The notes beneath the pieces are model-generated. The model saw only the letters and a program-made list of their open reading frames with translations. It did no database searches and was not told the DNA's origin. The translations under genes and the position numbers were made by a program. 64,000 bases of DNA from NCBI RefSeq assembly GCF_022489065.1, contig NZ_JAKVTW010000001.1:806001-870000 (forward strand), written 5' to 3'. Below, one piece after another: positions 24,279-30,832 of the stretch. This DNA is from Vreelandella neptunia. GTDB taxonomy: Bacteria > Pseudomonadota > Gammaproteobacteria > Pseudomonadales > Halomonadaceae. Position 1 is the stretch's first letter. Every line of letters begins with the position of its first letter.

Positions 24279-24755
24279 ATGTCAGAGTACACACGAGGCG
24301 ACATCATTTCGCTCTGGGGCGTTCAAGAGTCCCTCCTTCAATCTTACCGACAAATCTATCTTTCATCGCAGTCGATACTTGTTGCTGCAGCCTTTCTTCT
24401 TTTGGAAGTTCAGAATCCGTCGACTAATACCGATATCTCTCGGGTGATGATTGTTCTACTCGGTCTCGCTACACTTTTTCTATGGATCAAGACTACCGCA
24501 CATCGAAGGAAAGCAGTTACATATGTTCAAGCTCAGCTGCTTGAAATCGATTCAGGTGGTAGTGTGGCAAACCTTTATCTTCACATGCAGCAGCATATGA
24601 ATAGTCAGCTCAACGACACTAGATCGATCGAACGCTTCACAGAGCTGGTCTTAGCGGCAAAGGAAGACGTATGGGTGGGCAAGCTCTTACAGTCACTACC
24701 CTATCTGTTTGCCTTGGTCTGGGTGTACGTCGCTAGCGCCTATTGGTTGATATAG
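24279..24755 (+). CDS. Small membrane protein, partner of Nudix (cassette)
   Basis: 158 residues from the ATG at 24279 (MSEYTRGD); the frame extends to 24162 but that part runs across the inverted repeat and the boundary core. Three hydrophobic segments are visible: SILVAAAFLLLEV, VMIVLLGLATLFLWI and the C-terminal LPYLFALVWVYVASAYWLI. This resembles short membrane proteins with a cytoplasmic helical loop. The Nudix gene starts at the very next base after the stop, so the two are translated together, an unusual two-gene cassette. Family unknown. Confidence 0.7.
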   Translation: MSEYTRGDIISLWGVQESLLQSYRQIYLSSQSILVAAAFLLLEVQNPSTNTDISRVMIVLLGLATLFLWIKTTAHRRKAVTYVQAQLLEIDSGGSVANLYLHMQQHMNSQLNDTRSIERFTELVLAAKEDVWVGKLLQSLPYLFALVWVYVASAYWLI

Positions 24756-25190
24756 ATGAAGCTAATTTCTCGATCCAGTGTTGACTTCTTGATCGATCAC
24801 CCAGGATCTGTACTTGCACTTTGCATGAGTCAGTCGGGAGGGCAGGTGCTCCTGGTACAGGTTGCTAGAGCCGGACAAGGTGCAGCACTTGAAGTGCCTG
24901 GCGGGGTCATCGAGCACGGGGAGTCGCCAGAGGCGGCCTGCTTTCGCGAGGCTCGGGAGGAGGCCGGCTTTCTTGTTACTCACGCAGAACCATTATTGAC
25001 CCTGACGACATCGGCCGGAATTACCAACGAGTTGGTACACATCTTCCATTGTAAAGGTAACTTGGTGGAATGCGGGGAGTACGAATCGAGATGGTTGCCA
25101 CTAGCGGACGCGCGCGCACTCATTAGAAGCGGCAGAGTCGTAACTTCTACTACAGCGGCCGCATTGCTCTTCCTTGCAGGTTCAGCGTAA
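24756..25190 (+). CDS. Nudix hydrolase (cassette)
   Basis: 144 residues with a complete Nudix box from G50 to F72: G50-x5-E56-x7-R64-E65-x-R-E68-E69-x-G71-F72. These residues bind the metal and hydrolyse nucleoside diphosphates linked to another group; ADP-ribose-type or nucleotide substrates are typical, but the substrate cannot be read here. It begins directly after the stop of the membrane-protein gene. Its own stop TAA overlaps the left end of an attC-like site. A nucleotide-signal role together with the membrane protein is possible inference. Confidence 0.88.
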   Translation: MKLISRSSVDFLIDHPGSVLALCMSQSGGQVLLVQVARAGQGAALEVPGGVIEHGESPEAACFREAREEAGFLVTHAEPLLTLTTSAGITNELVHIFHCKGNLVECGEYESRWLPLADARALIRSGRVVTSTTAAALLFLAGSA

Positions 25191-25245
25191 CTATTTCGCT
25201 CAATTGCCGCAAGCCACAAAACTCTAGATAGCTCAAATGTTATAT
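25185..25245 (+). other. attC-like site 5
   Basis: GCGTAACTATTT overlaps the Nudix stop codon; AAATGTTATAT closes the site. TAAC/GTTA and ATTT/AAAT pair with one unpaired base; inner pairing is weak. A boundary repeat begins at its right end. Confidence 0.55.
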
Positions 25246-25484
25246 CAGCCCTTACTGAGCGTCCGCTCTTGGCCGAAACAGGAATGCTCGTGCTTAGGTA
25301 CTAACTAACCAAAGCGGCTAACCTAGAAAGGCAGTAGGCGCGCGAATATTAGAAATGAAGCCTAATATAAATTGGAAATATTCCTATCAATACACTAGAG
25401 AGACTTCAGTGCGCTACGTTTGCTGAAGAACCTTGACAGCATGTTATCCAATCTTAGGGTTGGCAGTCTATTACCTGTTATAAG
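25239..25484 (+). repeat. Cassette-boundary repeat, long copy
   Basis: Carries the ordered blocks GTTATATCAG, GTCCGCTCTTGGCCGAAACA, CTTAGGTACTA, CCAAAGCGG, AGGCGCGCGAA, and the right core GTCTAT-TACCTG-TTATAA (25466-25483). Alignable with 27704-27950 through most of its length, though worn in the middle. Confidence 0.75.
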
Positions 25485-25494
25485 AAAGGTAGCC

Positions 25495-25983
25495 ATGGAA
25501 AATTTATCTAGGAAGTTAAGCGAAATAGATGAACTGGAAACATGGAAGGATCATGTTCAAGGGTTATCGCGATACCAAAGAGCCCAAGCGTATAAAGAGG
25601 CACAGTCTTTGTGGGTTCACAGGATGATTCGCGAGCATAAGCTCTACTTGCACCCTAATATAATCACACAGCTTGAAGGTCAAAACTGGCTGCCCAATGA
25701 TTTGCAGAAACGAATGATTTGGGCCAGTCTCATTGGCTCAGATGAAAGCTATAATAGTAAGCAAAGAATGTATAATATAAAAGATAGCCTTATTAAAAAG
25801 CATGGGCGAGACTGGTGGGAGGATGTTTATTCTCGTCTAAAACATGTGTATGCTGCTAAAGAAAGAATAAAGAAAATTCACTCTGGACCAGCAGTGTCAG
25901 CCTTTATCACGAACACATTCATTGGTAGCGAAGCAGCCAATAATGAGCGGCTTAAAGCTTTAAGAATGATCCCGCGAATATGA
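25495..25983 (+). CDS. Unknown 162-residue protein (cassette)
   Basis: Start at 25495 (MENLSRKL) because it follows the boundary core by 11 bp and AAAGGT lies upstream; an upstream extension to 25420 reads through the repeat. The protein is basic and helical, with aromatic-rich stretches (SLWVHRMIREHKLYL, NWLPNDLQKRMIWASL, HGRDWWEDVYSRL). No membrane segment, signal or known motif is seen. It is a single-ORF cassette ending 4 bp before an attC-like site. Confidence 0.7.
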   Translation: MENLSRKLSEIDELETWKDHVQGLSRYQRAQAYKEAQSLWVHRMIREHKLYLHPNIITQLEGQNWLPNDLQKRMIWASLIGSDESYNSKQRMYNIKDSLIKKHGRDWWEDVYSRLKHVYAAKERIKKIHSGPAVSAFITNTFIGSEAANNERLKALRMIPRI

Positions 25984-25986
25984 AAG

Positions 25987-26057
25987 CTGTAACAAGGCCA
26001 AGTGCTCGGCAAGCCCTTTTTGGCGGCGTTACGGCTCACGCTATAGTCAGGTTAAGC
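25987..26057 (+). other. attC-like site 6
   Basis: CTGTAACAAGGCC on the left and GTTAAGC (26051-26057) on the right; the right core fits the integron consensus GTTRRRY exactly. The interior (CGGCAAGCCC ... GGCGGCG) is GC-rich and imperfectly paired. The next ORF starts 30 bp later. Confidence 0.65.
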
Positions 26058-26087
26058 AATTAATGACCAGGGAAATTAATATCGTTC

Positions 26088-27578
26088 ATGGTGACTCAAA
26101 TGAGTAGCAAATTAGATGCTCTTGGTGTAGAGATAGATTCGGCGGCTGAGAGCAAAAATGTATCTGCTCTGACTGCATTGATGGAAAAGTGTGACTCTAT
26201 GATAGAGTCTGAAGATCCTCATTTAAGGCCTATAGCTCTTTTCTATAAGGCAAATATTTATAGCTCACTAGCTGCTTTAAAATCTCATGATCCTGAATAT
26301 GCTTGGAGTTGGTATCAAAGTGAAAAAGTTCTAGAAATATTGAATTTACGAAAAGCTGTCTCTGACCCAAAATTCCCTAGTTTAGATTCTATAATTCAAT
26401 GTAAAGTTTATACAAATCTAGGAAATAGTCTTAATCAATTTGGAAGATTTATAGAAGCAATTAAAGCTTGGGATTACGCACTTTATTTAATGCCTAATTT
26501 TGCTATGGCTCTTGGAAATAAAGGAGTCGGCCTTACCGATTATGCTCATGCTCTTTATGACTATGGTCATGCAGGCATTTTGGTTGCTCATGCTGTTGAT
26601 GAACTCAAGGGGGCAATTTCAAATGATGCTCTTTGGGACAGCGGATTGCATCCTGAAGCTGAAGAATCATTTAGGAAAAAATGCCTTAGTGCTGAAAAGT
26701 ATCTAGAAAGAATCGAATATAGCGTTGATTTTGATCTAAACCAATGGCCAGTTGGGGATAACAGAAAAGAAGTAGAATATCGCACATGGTGTTTAGATAA
26801 TAATCTTTTTTTATCGCCATTGAACGATGTTACTAAACTTTCTGCTTCTGCTAAAGATGTTCTTCATCTTCCAAGTCACACGTATAACCTTGATGAGGAA
26901 GCTCGGTTTCCAAATTATTTCAATATTATGAAGCAAGAGTATGTTACTGCACGTTTTATGCTCTTTGAGTCGCTCGATTATTATAGCGAACATGCCTCAG
27001 ACATAAACGTACTTCTGATGGATGGTTTCGATGGAGCTCAGTTTAACTATAGAGTTGAACAGCTAAAGGTAGCTTTTCGTTTGGCATATTCGATATTTGA
27101 TAAAGTGGCATTTTTCTTGAACGATTATTACAAAGTTGGATTAAAAATAAGTGCTGTTAGTTTTAGAAAAATATGGGGTCAAAGGGAAAGTAAAAATTTC
27201 GAAATTAACTCTTGCTTTGCTGGAAGCCAAAATTGGCCTCTACGAGGACTTTACTACTTATCTAAAGATCTTTTTGATGACGATTTTGATGATGTGGCTT
27301 TGCCAGAAGCGAAAGACTTAGCTGCATTAAGGAATCGTATCGAGCATAGGTATTTGAGCTTGCAAACTTATGAAGCTCCGGTTAAAAATACTGACATCCA
27401 TTCCTATATAAGCATTGATGAGTTTCATTTAAAAACTATAAAAATCATGTCAATGGCAAGAGAAGCCTTGGTATATTTGTCTCTTGCTATGCATAGGGAA
27501 GAGGAAATAAGAAATATAGATAATGAAAAGGTATCCATTCCTATACAATCATTGCCAATCGAACGCTTTTATGAGTAA
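26088..27578 (+). CDS. HEPN protein, LA2681-like, with TPR-like N-terminus (cassette)
   Basis: 496 residues. The first 210 residues are helical pairs of TPR type (VYTNLGNSLNQFGRFIEAIK, then AWDYALYLMPNFAMALGNKG). The C-terminal part matches the LA2681-like HEPN family; R415-N-R-I-E-H420 in LAALRNRIEHRY is the R-x4-H active-site motif. HEPN domains are metal-independent ribonucleases; proteins with TPR plus HEPN occur in defence loci. Strongly AT-rich, unlike the flanking core genes. The attC-like site downstream begins 30 bp after the stop. Confidence 0.8.
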   Translation: MVTQMSSKLDALGVEIDSAAESKNVSALTALMEKCDSMIESEDPHLRPIALFYKANIYSSLAALKSHDPEYAWSWYQSEKVLEILNLRKAVSDPKFPSLDSIIQCKVYTNLGNSLNQFGRFIEAIKAWDYALYLMPNFAMALGNKGVGLTDYAHALYDYGHAGILVAHAVDELKGAISNDALWDSGLHPEAEESFRKKCLSAEKYLERIEYSVDFDLNQWPVGDNRKEVEYRTWCLDNNLFLSPLNDVTKLSASAKDVLHLPSHTYNLDEEARFPNYFNIMKQEYVTARFMLFESLDYYSEHASDINVLLMDGFDGAQFNYRVEQLKVAFRLAYSIFDKVAFFLNDYYKVGLKISAVSFRKIWGQRESKNFEINSCFAGSQNWPLRGLYYLSKDLFDDDFDDVALPEAKDLAALRNRIEHRYLSLQTYEAPVKNTDIHSYISIDEFHLKTIKIMSMAREALVYLSLAMHREEEIRNIDNEKVSIPIQSLPIERFYE

Positions 27579-27608
27579 CAGTTAAGTGTTTACATTTAGC
27601 GAGAAGTC

Positions 27609-27710
27609 TATAACAACGGTTTACCGAGCCAATTTCTGATGGGTGCTTTTGTACGGTCTTTTAACAAAAAAGGTGACAGCGGAAATTTGCTCCGTAAGGA
27701 GGCGTTATAT
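27609..27710 (+). other. attC-like site 7
   Basis: TATAACAACGG ... GAGCCAATTTC on the left pairs with GAAATTTGCTC ... GGCGTTATA on the right: about ten paired bases with one unpaired base, plus the outer TATAAC/GTTATA. About 100 bp, with a larger end loop, as in VCR-type attC sites. It merges into a boundary repeat at its right end. Confidence 0.8.
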
Positions 27711-27950
27711 CAGTGTTACATAAAAGACCGCTCTTGGCCGAAACAGGAATATTCATTCTTAGGTGCTATTGATCCAAAGCGGCCATTCGTGGCAATACAG
27801 CAAGAGCGCGAATTTTGGTTATATAGCCTAATGGAAATTAATAAATTTAAGGATCATAGGCTTGGGAGAATCTGGCAGGCTGCATTTGCCGGAAAAAAGT
27901 GCCAGCGCGTTCATTTAATCATAAGATAGGCAGTCTAATACCTGTTAGGC
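27704..27950 (+). repeat. Cassette-boundary repeat, best-preserved copy
   Basis: Blocks in order: GTTATATCAG, GACCGCTCTTGGCCGAAACA, GGAATATTCATTCTTAGGTG, CCAAAGCGGCCATTCG, GCGCGAATTTTGG, TATAGCCTAATGGAAATTAA, GGCTTGGGAGAATCTGGCAG, and the core GTCTAA-TACCTG-TTAGGC (27933-27950). The core is a near-palindrome with a 6-bp centre, the geometry of a tyrosine-recombinase crossover site. A 96-codon frame (27639-27929) crosses this repeat and the attC-like site; its second half is conserved with 15657-15785, but the first half is site DNA, so I do not call a full gene. Confidence 0.75.
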
Positions 27951-27957
27951 AATAGTT

Positions 27958-28503
27958 ATGGCTCCAACATCAGTAAGTCGCAGGATCAAGAAAAGTATAG
28001 AAGCTTTTTCTGACAAGGACTATGAAGGCTCGTTCGTTCATTTGTTTCCTGCCATCGACAAGACTGCGAAGAAACGACGATCTAAAGATGGTGTCGGCTC
28101 TCGTATTAAGAGTTTCATCTCTGATGAGGAAGCCCTAATAAGCGGCGTGGCTACAAATAACGTTTTCAAGGGTATCAATGTGGATGGTGTTGATTTTCCT
28201 ACCGCCATCTACAAGTTTGGACGGACATCGATTGTTCACGAAGGTGAGCTAGATGAACGCCTTCAAATTAACGATGGCAGCGGGCTGCAAATAGGGCACG
28301 TCTGGAGCTTGCCCCCTTCCTATTTAACGGGCTTCATAGTCGCAGTGGTTCTTGCACCGGAAAATGCGGGCGAAGGGATAGAAAAAGAGCTCAGTATTCA
28401 GCTTTTTGGACAAACTTATCAGCTCAATGAGCTATGGGGGAAGGTCGAGGTCATAAAACAAAAAATGTGCGAACTATGGCAGAACGACCGCCTATTCGAC
28501 TAA
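27958..28503 (+). CDS. HEPN-like unknown protein (cassette)
   Basis: 181 residues, starting 7 bp after the boundary core, with no ribosome site in between, so translation may begin on a leaderless or read-through message. R89-T-S-I-V-H94 in KFGRTSIVHEGELD fits the HEPN R-x4-H motif, and the helices before it (SFVHLFPAIDKTAKKR) fit the fold, but I know the family only as a conserved unknown. GC is intermediate. A half attC-like site (28506-28530, GCCTAACAAGGCC) follows directly and is joined to a truncated gene. Confidence 0.6.
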   Translation: MAPTSVSRRIKKSIEAFSDKDYEGSFVHLFPAIDKTAKKRRSKDGVGSRIKSFISDEEALISGVATNNVFKGINVDGVDFPTAIYKFGRTSIVHEGELDERLQINDGSGLQIGHVWSLPPSYLTGFIVAVVLAPENAGEGIEKELSIQLFGQTYQLNELWGKVEVIKQKMCELWQNDRLFD

Positions 28504-28505
28504 GT

Positions 28506-28530
28506 TGCCTAACAAGGCCAGGCACGGCGA
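28506..28530 (+). other. Half attC-like site at a cassette fusion
   Basis: GCCTAACAAGGCCAGGC resembles the left half of the other sites (compare GTAACAAGGCCAAG at 25990), but no right half with GTTA follows; a truncated DUF2971-like frame begins instead. It marks a deletion that fused two cassettes. Confidence 0.6.
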
Positions 28531-28895
28531 GTAGACTACTCAAGGCAATTCCCAAAGTTTCCCTCCCTTGGACAGTATTCCGCCACCTGACGGGAGAGAA
28601 GCCGCTGAATCTGACTGCTCTGAGCTGGGATATGGCCTTTACCAAACACTCGGACTGGGCATATGAAAAAGAGTGGCGTGTTCATATGCCGCTACTGAAC
28701 GAGCCACCGGGCGATGGCTACACTCTCCTTAACGAGCACCCCAGCGTATTTGGAGCGGTGTACCTCGGTTGCCGCATGACCAACGAGGACAGAGGTCGCG
28801 TTCTGGAGGCCGTCGTGGAACACATCCCGCATGCACAAGCTTTCCAAGCCAAAAGAAGTGACGCTTCGTTCGATATTGCATTCGAAGAAGTCTAA
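28530..28895 (+). pseudogene. Truncated DUF2971-family gene (cassette remnant)
   Basis: The frame holding this part is open from 28434 but its first third is out-of-frame DNA of the preceding gene. The true likeness begins near 28620: MAFTKHSDWAYEKEWRVHMP, then VFGAVYLGCRMTNEDRGRVL, both hallmarks of the C-terminal half of DUF2971, a family usually of 250-300 residues seen in defence and Abi contexts. The N-terminal half is missing, and the left edge is a half attC-like site, so a deletion between two cassettes is the likely cause. Ends on a TAA that overlaps attC-like site 8. Confidence 0.75.
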
Positions 28896-28980
28896 CAACG
28901 GCGTTGAGCGGGCGGCGGAGATGCATGGCGGCGCTTCGCGGCGACTCTGGGGACGCCTCCGCTCACGCCCAGCGTTAAAG
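28890..28980 (+). other. attC-like site 8
   Basis: GTCTAAC (fits RYYYAAC exactly, overlapping the stop codon) then AACGGCGTTGAGCGG pair with CCGCTCACGCCCAGCGTTA through GGCG-TGAGCGG/CCGCTCA-CGCC with unpaired bases. A GGCGGCGCTTCGCGG section lies inside. At 91 bp it is the most canonical site in the array and is the last one before chromosomal genes resume. Confidence 0.85.
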
Positions 28981-29030
28981 CATAATGTCAGTGACCTCTA
29001 AAAGTCAGCTTCTGGCCGATAGCTGAAATA
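28974..29030 (+). repeat. Cassette-boundary repeat, terminal copy
   Basis: Reads gttaaagcataatgtcagtg then acctctaaaagtcagcttc, tggccgatagctg; equivalent to 19777-19820 and 23474-23518. It marks the right end of the array, about 25 bp before the right arm of the 66-bp direct repeat. Confidence 0.65.
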
Positions 29031-29054
29031 CACAAAATGCTGGTTTGTTAATCC

Positions 29055-29120
29055 CCAAATTAACCCCATGAACTCAATGAGATTTCCAGTTACCCTTGGT
29101 TAACGGAGGTCTCACTATGA
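29055..29120 (+). repeat. Right arm of the 66-bp direct repeat
   Basis: ttaaccccatgaactcaa ... gtctcactatgaacag, matching 11830-11895 at about 80%. It includes the ribosome site and start codon of the next gene. Confidence 0.7.
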
Positions 29121-29962
29121 ACAGTACACTCAAAACACTACTTAACGACGCCGGGCTCATCCCCCAAGGTGCGCTTTCACCCCTAAGCGGTGGAGATAGT
29201 GCCGCTACCTACCGGTTAGGCACGGATGCTGGTGAGGTAGTGGTAAAGAGGGATAACCCAGCTCGGCTGGCGGGTGAAGCAGATGGGTTACGAGCCCTCG
29301 CGAGTGCTAACAGTGGCTTGATTATCCCAGCGGTGCTCGCCCAAGAGGGTGAGTGGCTGGTTATGAAGGCGTTGGAAACAGTTTCCTATCGGCATGGCTG
29401 CGCTGAGTCATTGGGGGAGGGGCTGCGTAGGCTGCATGGGGTCACTGGCAAAGATTACGGTTGGCCCCATGACAACGCTTGTGGGCGAACCCCTCAACCG
29501 AATACGCCGTTGTGGGATGGGCGTGTTTTTCAGCGCGAGCGGCGTTTGCTGCCGTTAATTGATGTTTGCTCTGCCAAGGGGCTGCTGGGTAATGCCTTGC
29601 GGCAACGCCTTGAAACTATCGCCCATGGGCTTGAAAGCTGGCTGCCAGATGTTCCCGCTAGTTTGGTGCATGGTGATCTATGGTCGGGTAATGTGCTATG
29701 CACTGCCCAAGGGGCCGCGGTTATTGATCCCGCTGTCTATCGCCATTTTCCAGAGGTCGATTTGGCGATGTTAACCCTCTTCGGATCACCCGGTGAGGCG
29801 TTTTTTGAAGCATACTGGAATGGCAACGCGCCCGCAGATTGGCCAAGGCGAGAGGCGCTGTTCCAGCTTAACCCGCTGCTTAATCATCTGCTCCTGTTTG
29901 GAGGAAGTTATCGAGCGGCTTTGGAGAACGCGGTGATTGGGCTAGAGGCTTACCAAGCTTAG
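29117..29962 (+). CDS. Fructosamine kinase family protein
   Basis: 281 residues from the ATG at 29117, preceded by CGGAGGTC; the frame extends to 29096 without support. Kinase signatures are clear: LVHGDLWSGN at 183-192 with catalytic D187, and D204 in VIDPAVYRHFPEVDLAML. Bacterial members phosphorylate ketosamines or ribulosamines on glycated proteins or free amino acids so that they fall apart (protein deglycation). Normal GC and length show it belongs to the chromosome and not to the cassette array, although its leader is duplicated at the array's left side. Confidence 0.9.
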   Translation: MNSTLKTLLNDAGLIPQGALSPLSGGDSAATYRLGTDAGEVVVKRDNPARLAGEADGLRALASANSGLIIPAVLAQEGEWLVMKALETVSYRHGCAESLGEGLRRLHGVTGKDYGWPHDNACGRTPQPNTPLWDGRVFQRERRLLPLIDVCSAKGLLGNALRQRLETIAHGLESWLPDVPASLVHGDLWSGNVLCTAQGAAVIDPAVYRHFPEVDLAMLTLFGSPGEAFFEAYWNGNAPADWPRREALFQLNPLLNHLLLFGGSYRAALENAVIGLEAYQA

Positions 29963-30064
29963 TACCACTAGCTCGACTTTTATTACCTCTCGTTTGGCAG
30001 AGGGCTTACTGCTACGTGTGCGCAAGGTCGAGTTACTTTGCAGGCAATGGATACATAACCACCT

Positions 30065-30832
30065 ATGATCAGATCATTATTACGCTGGCTTTTATGCCTT
30101 GTGGCACTTTTGGCGCTGCTATTAGCGGGCCCTGCCTGGATGCTGGCGAGCGGTACCATTGCGACAGATGTGCATTGGTCTAGCCTTGATCGCACCTCCG
30201 CAGGCTTAGCTCCCTTGCCCGAGAGTTCTAGCGAGGCAGTGGTGCAAGTGTATGCTGCGAATGCTTACAACTGGCGCGGTGCTTTTGGTGTGCATCCTTG
30301 GATTGCGTTTAAGCCAGAAGGGGAGCCTGATTACCGCATTCTTCAGGTAATGAGCTGGCGTCGTCCTACCATCGTCAATGTCATCGATATGCCCGACCGC
30401 GCTTGGTTTGGTAATGCCCCCATGCTGCTTGCGGATTACCGTGGTGATGCAGCCGCTGCGCTGATACCCGAGATTCTTGAGGCGTCAGAACGCTACCCAA
30501 GTGCGGAGCGTTATCGCGTATGGCCAGGGCCCAACAGCAATACCTTTATTGCCTGGGTTGCCCGTGAAGTTGAAGGTTTTGATGTGGCACTGCCGGCCAC
30601 GGCGGTTGGGAAAGACTTTTTATTTGGCAGCGTCGTTGCGCCAACACCCAGTGGTACGGGTTACCAGCTCTCTCTTGGTGGCGTGTTGGGTCTTATGCTG
30701 GCAAAAGAGGAGGGCATTGAGCTTAACTTGTTAGGCTTGAGCTTTGGTGTTGATGTGATGCGCCCCGCCTTGAAATTGCCGGGTATAGGGCGGTTGGGAA
30801 TGCCCGCGCGCGTGGCGGGCAATGTGGATTAG
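30065..30832 (+). CDS. DUF3750 membrane-anchored protein
   Basis: 255 residues. One N-terminal membrane helix or uncleaved signal (LLRWLLCLVALLALLLAGPA) precedes a periplasmic domain with YAANAYNWRGAFGVHPWIAF, AEGEPDY-like and WPGPNSNTFIAW motifs that mark the DUF3750 family. The family is of unknown function. The 3' end overlaps the convergent racemase gene by 4 bp. Confidence 0.85.
   Translation: MIRSLLRWLLCLVALLALLLAGPAWMLASGTIATDVHWSSLDRTSAGLAPLPESSSEAVVQVYAANAYNWRGAFGVHPWIAFKPEGEPDYRILQVMSWRRPTIVNVIDMPDRAWFGNAPMLLADYRGDAAAALIPEILEASERYPSAERYRVWPGPNSNTFIAWVAREVEGFDVALPATAVGKDFLFGSVVAPTPSGTGYQLSLGGVLGLMLAKEEGIELNLLGLSFGVDVMRPALKLPGIGRLGMPARVAGNVD

Noticed and set aside
27639..27929. 96-codon plus-strand frame between two HEPN-like genes
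   Set aside because: Its first half lies in attC-like site 7 and its second half in a boundary repeat; only the second half is conserved with another copy, so I listed the repeat and not a full gene.
28434..28529. Early part of the frame holding the DUF2971 remnant
   Set aside because: It overlaps the preceding HEPN-like gene in another frame and has no family likeness; the real remnant starts after the half attC-like site.
15641..29030. CRISPR array
   Set aside because: Repeats here are long, diverged and separated by whole genes; no short regular direct repeats with spacers and no cas genes in the window.
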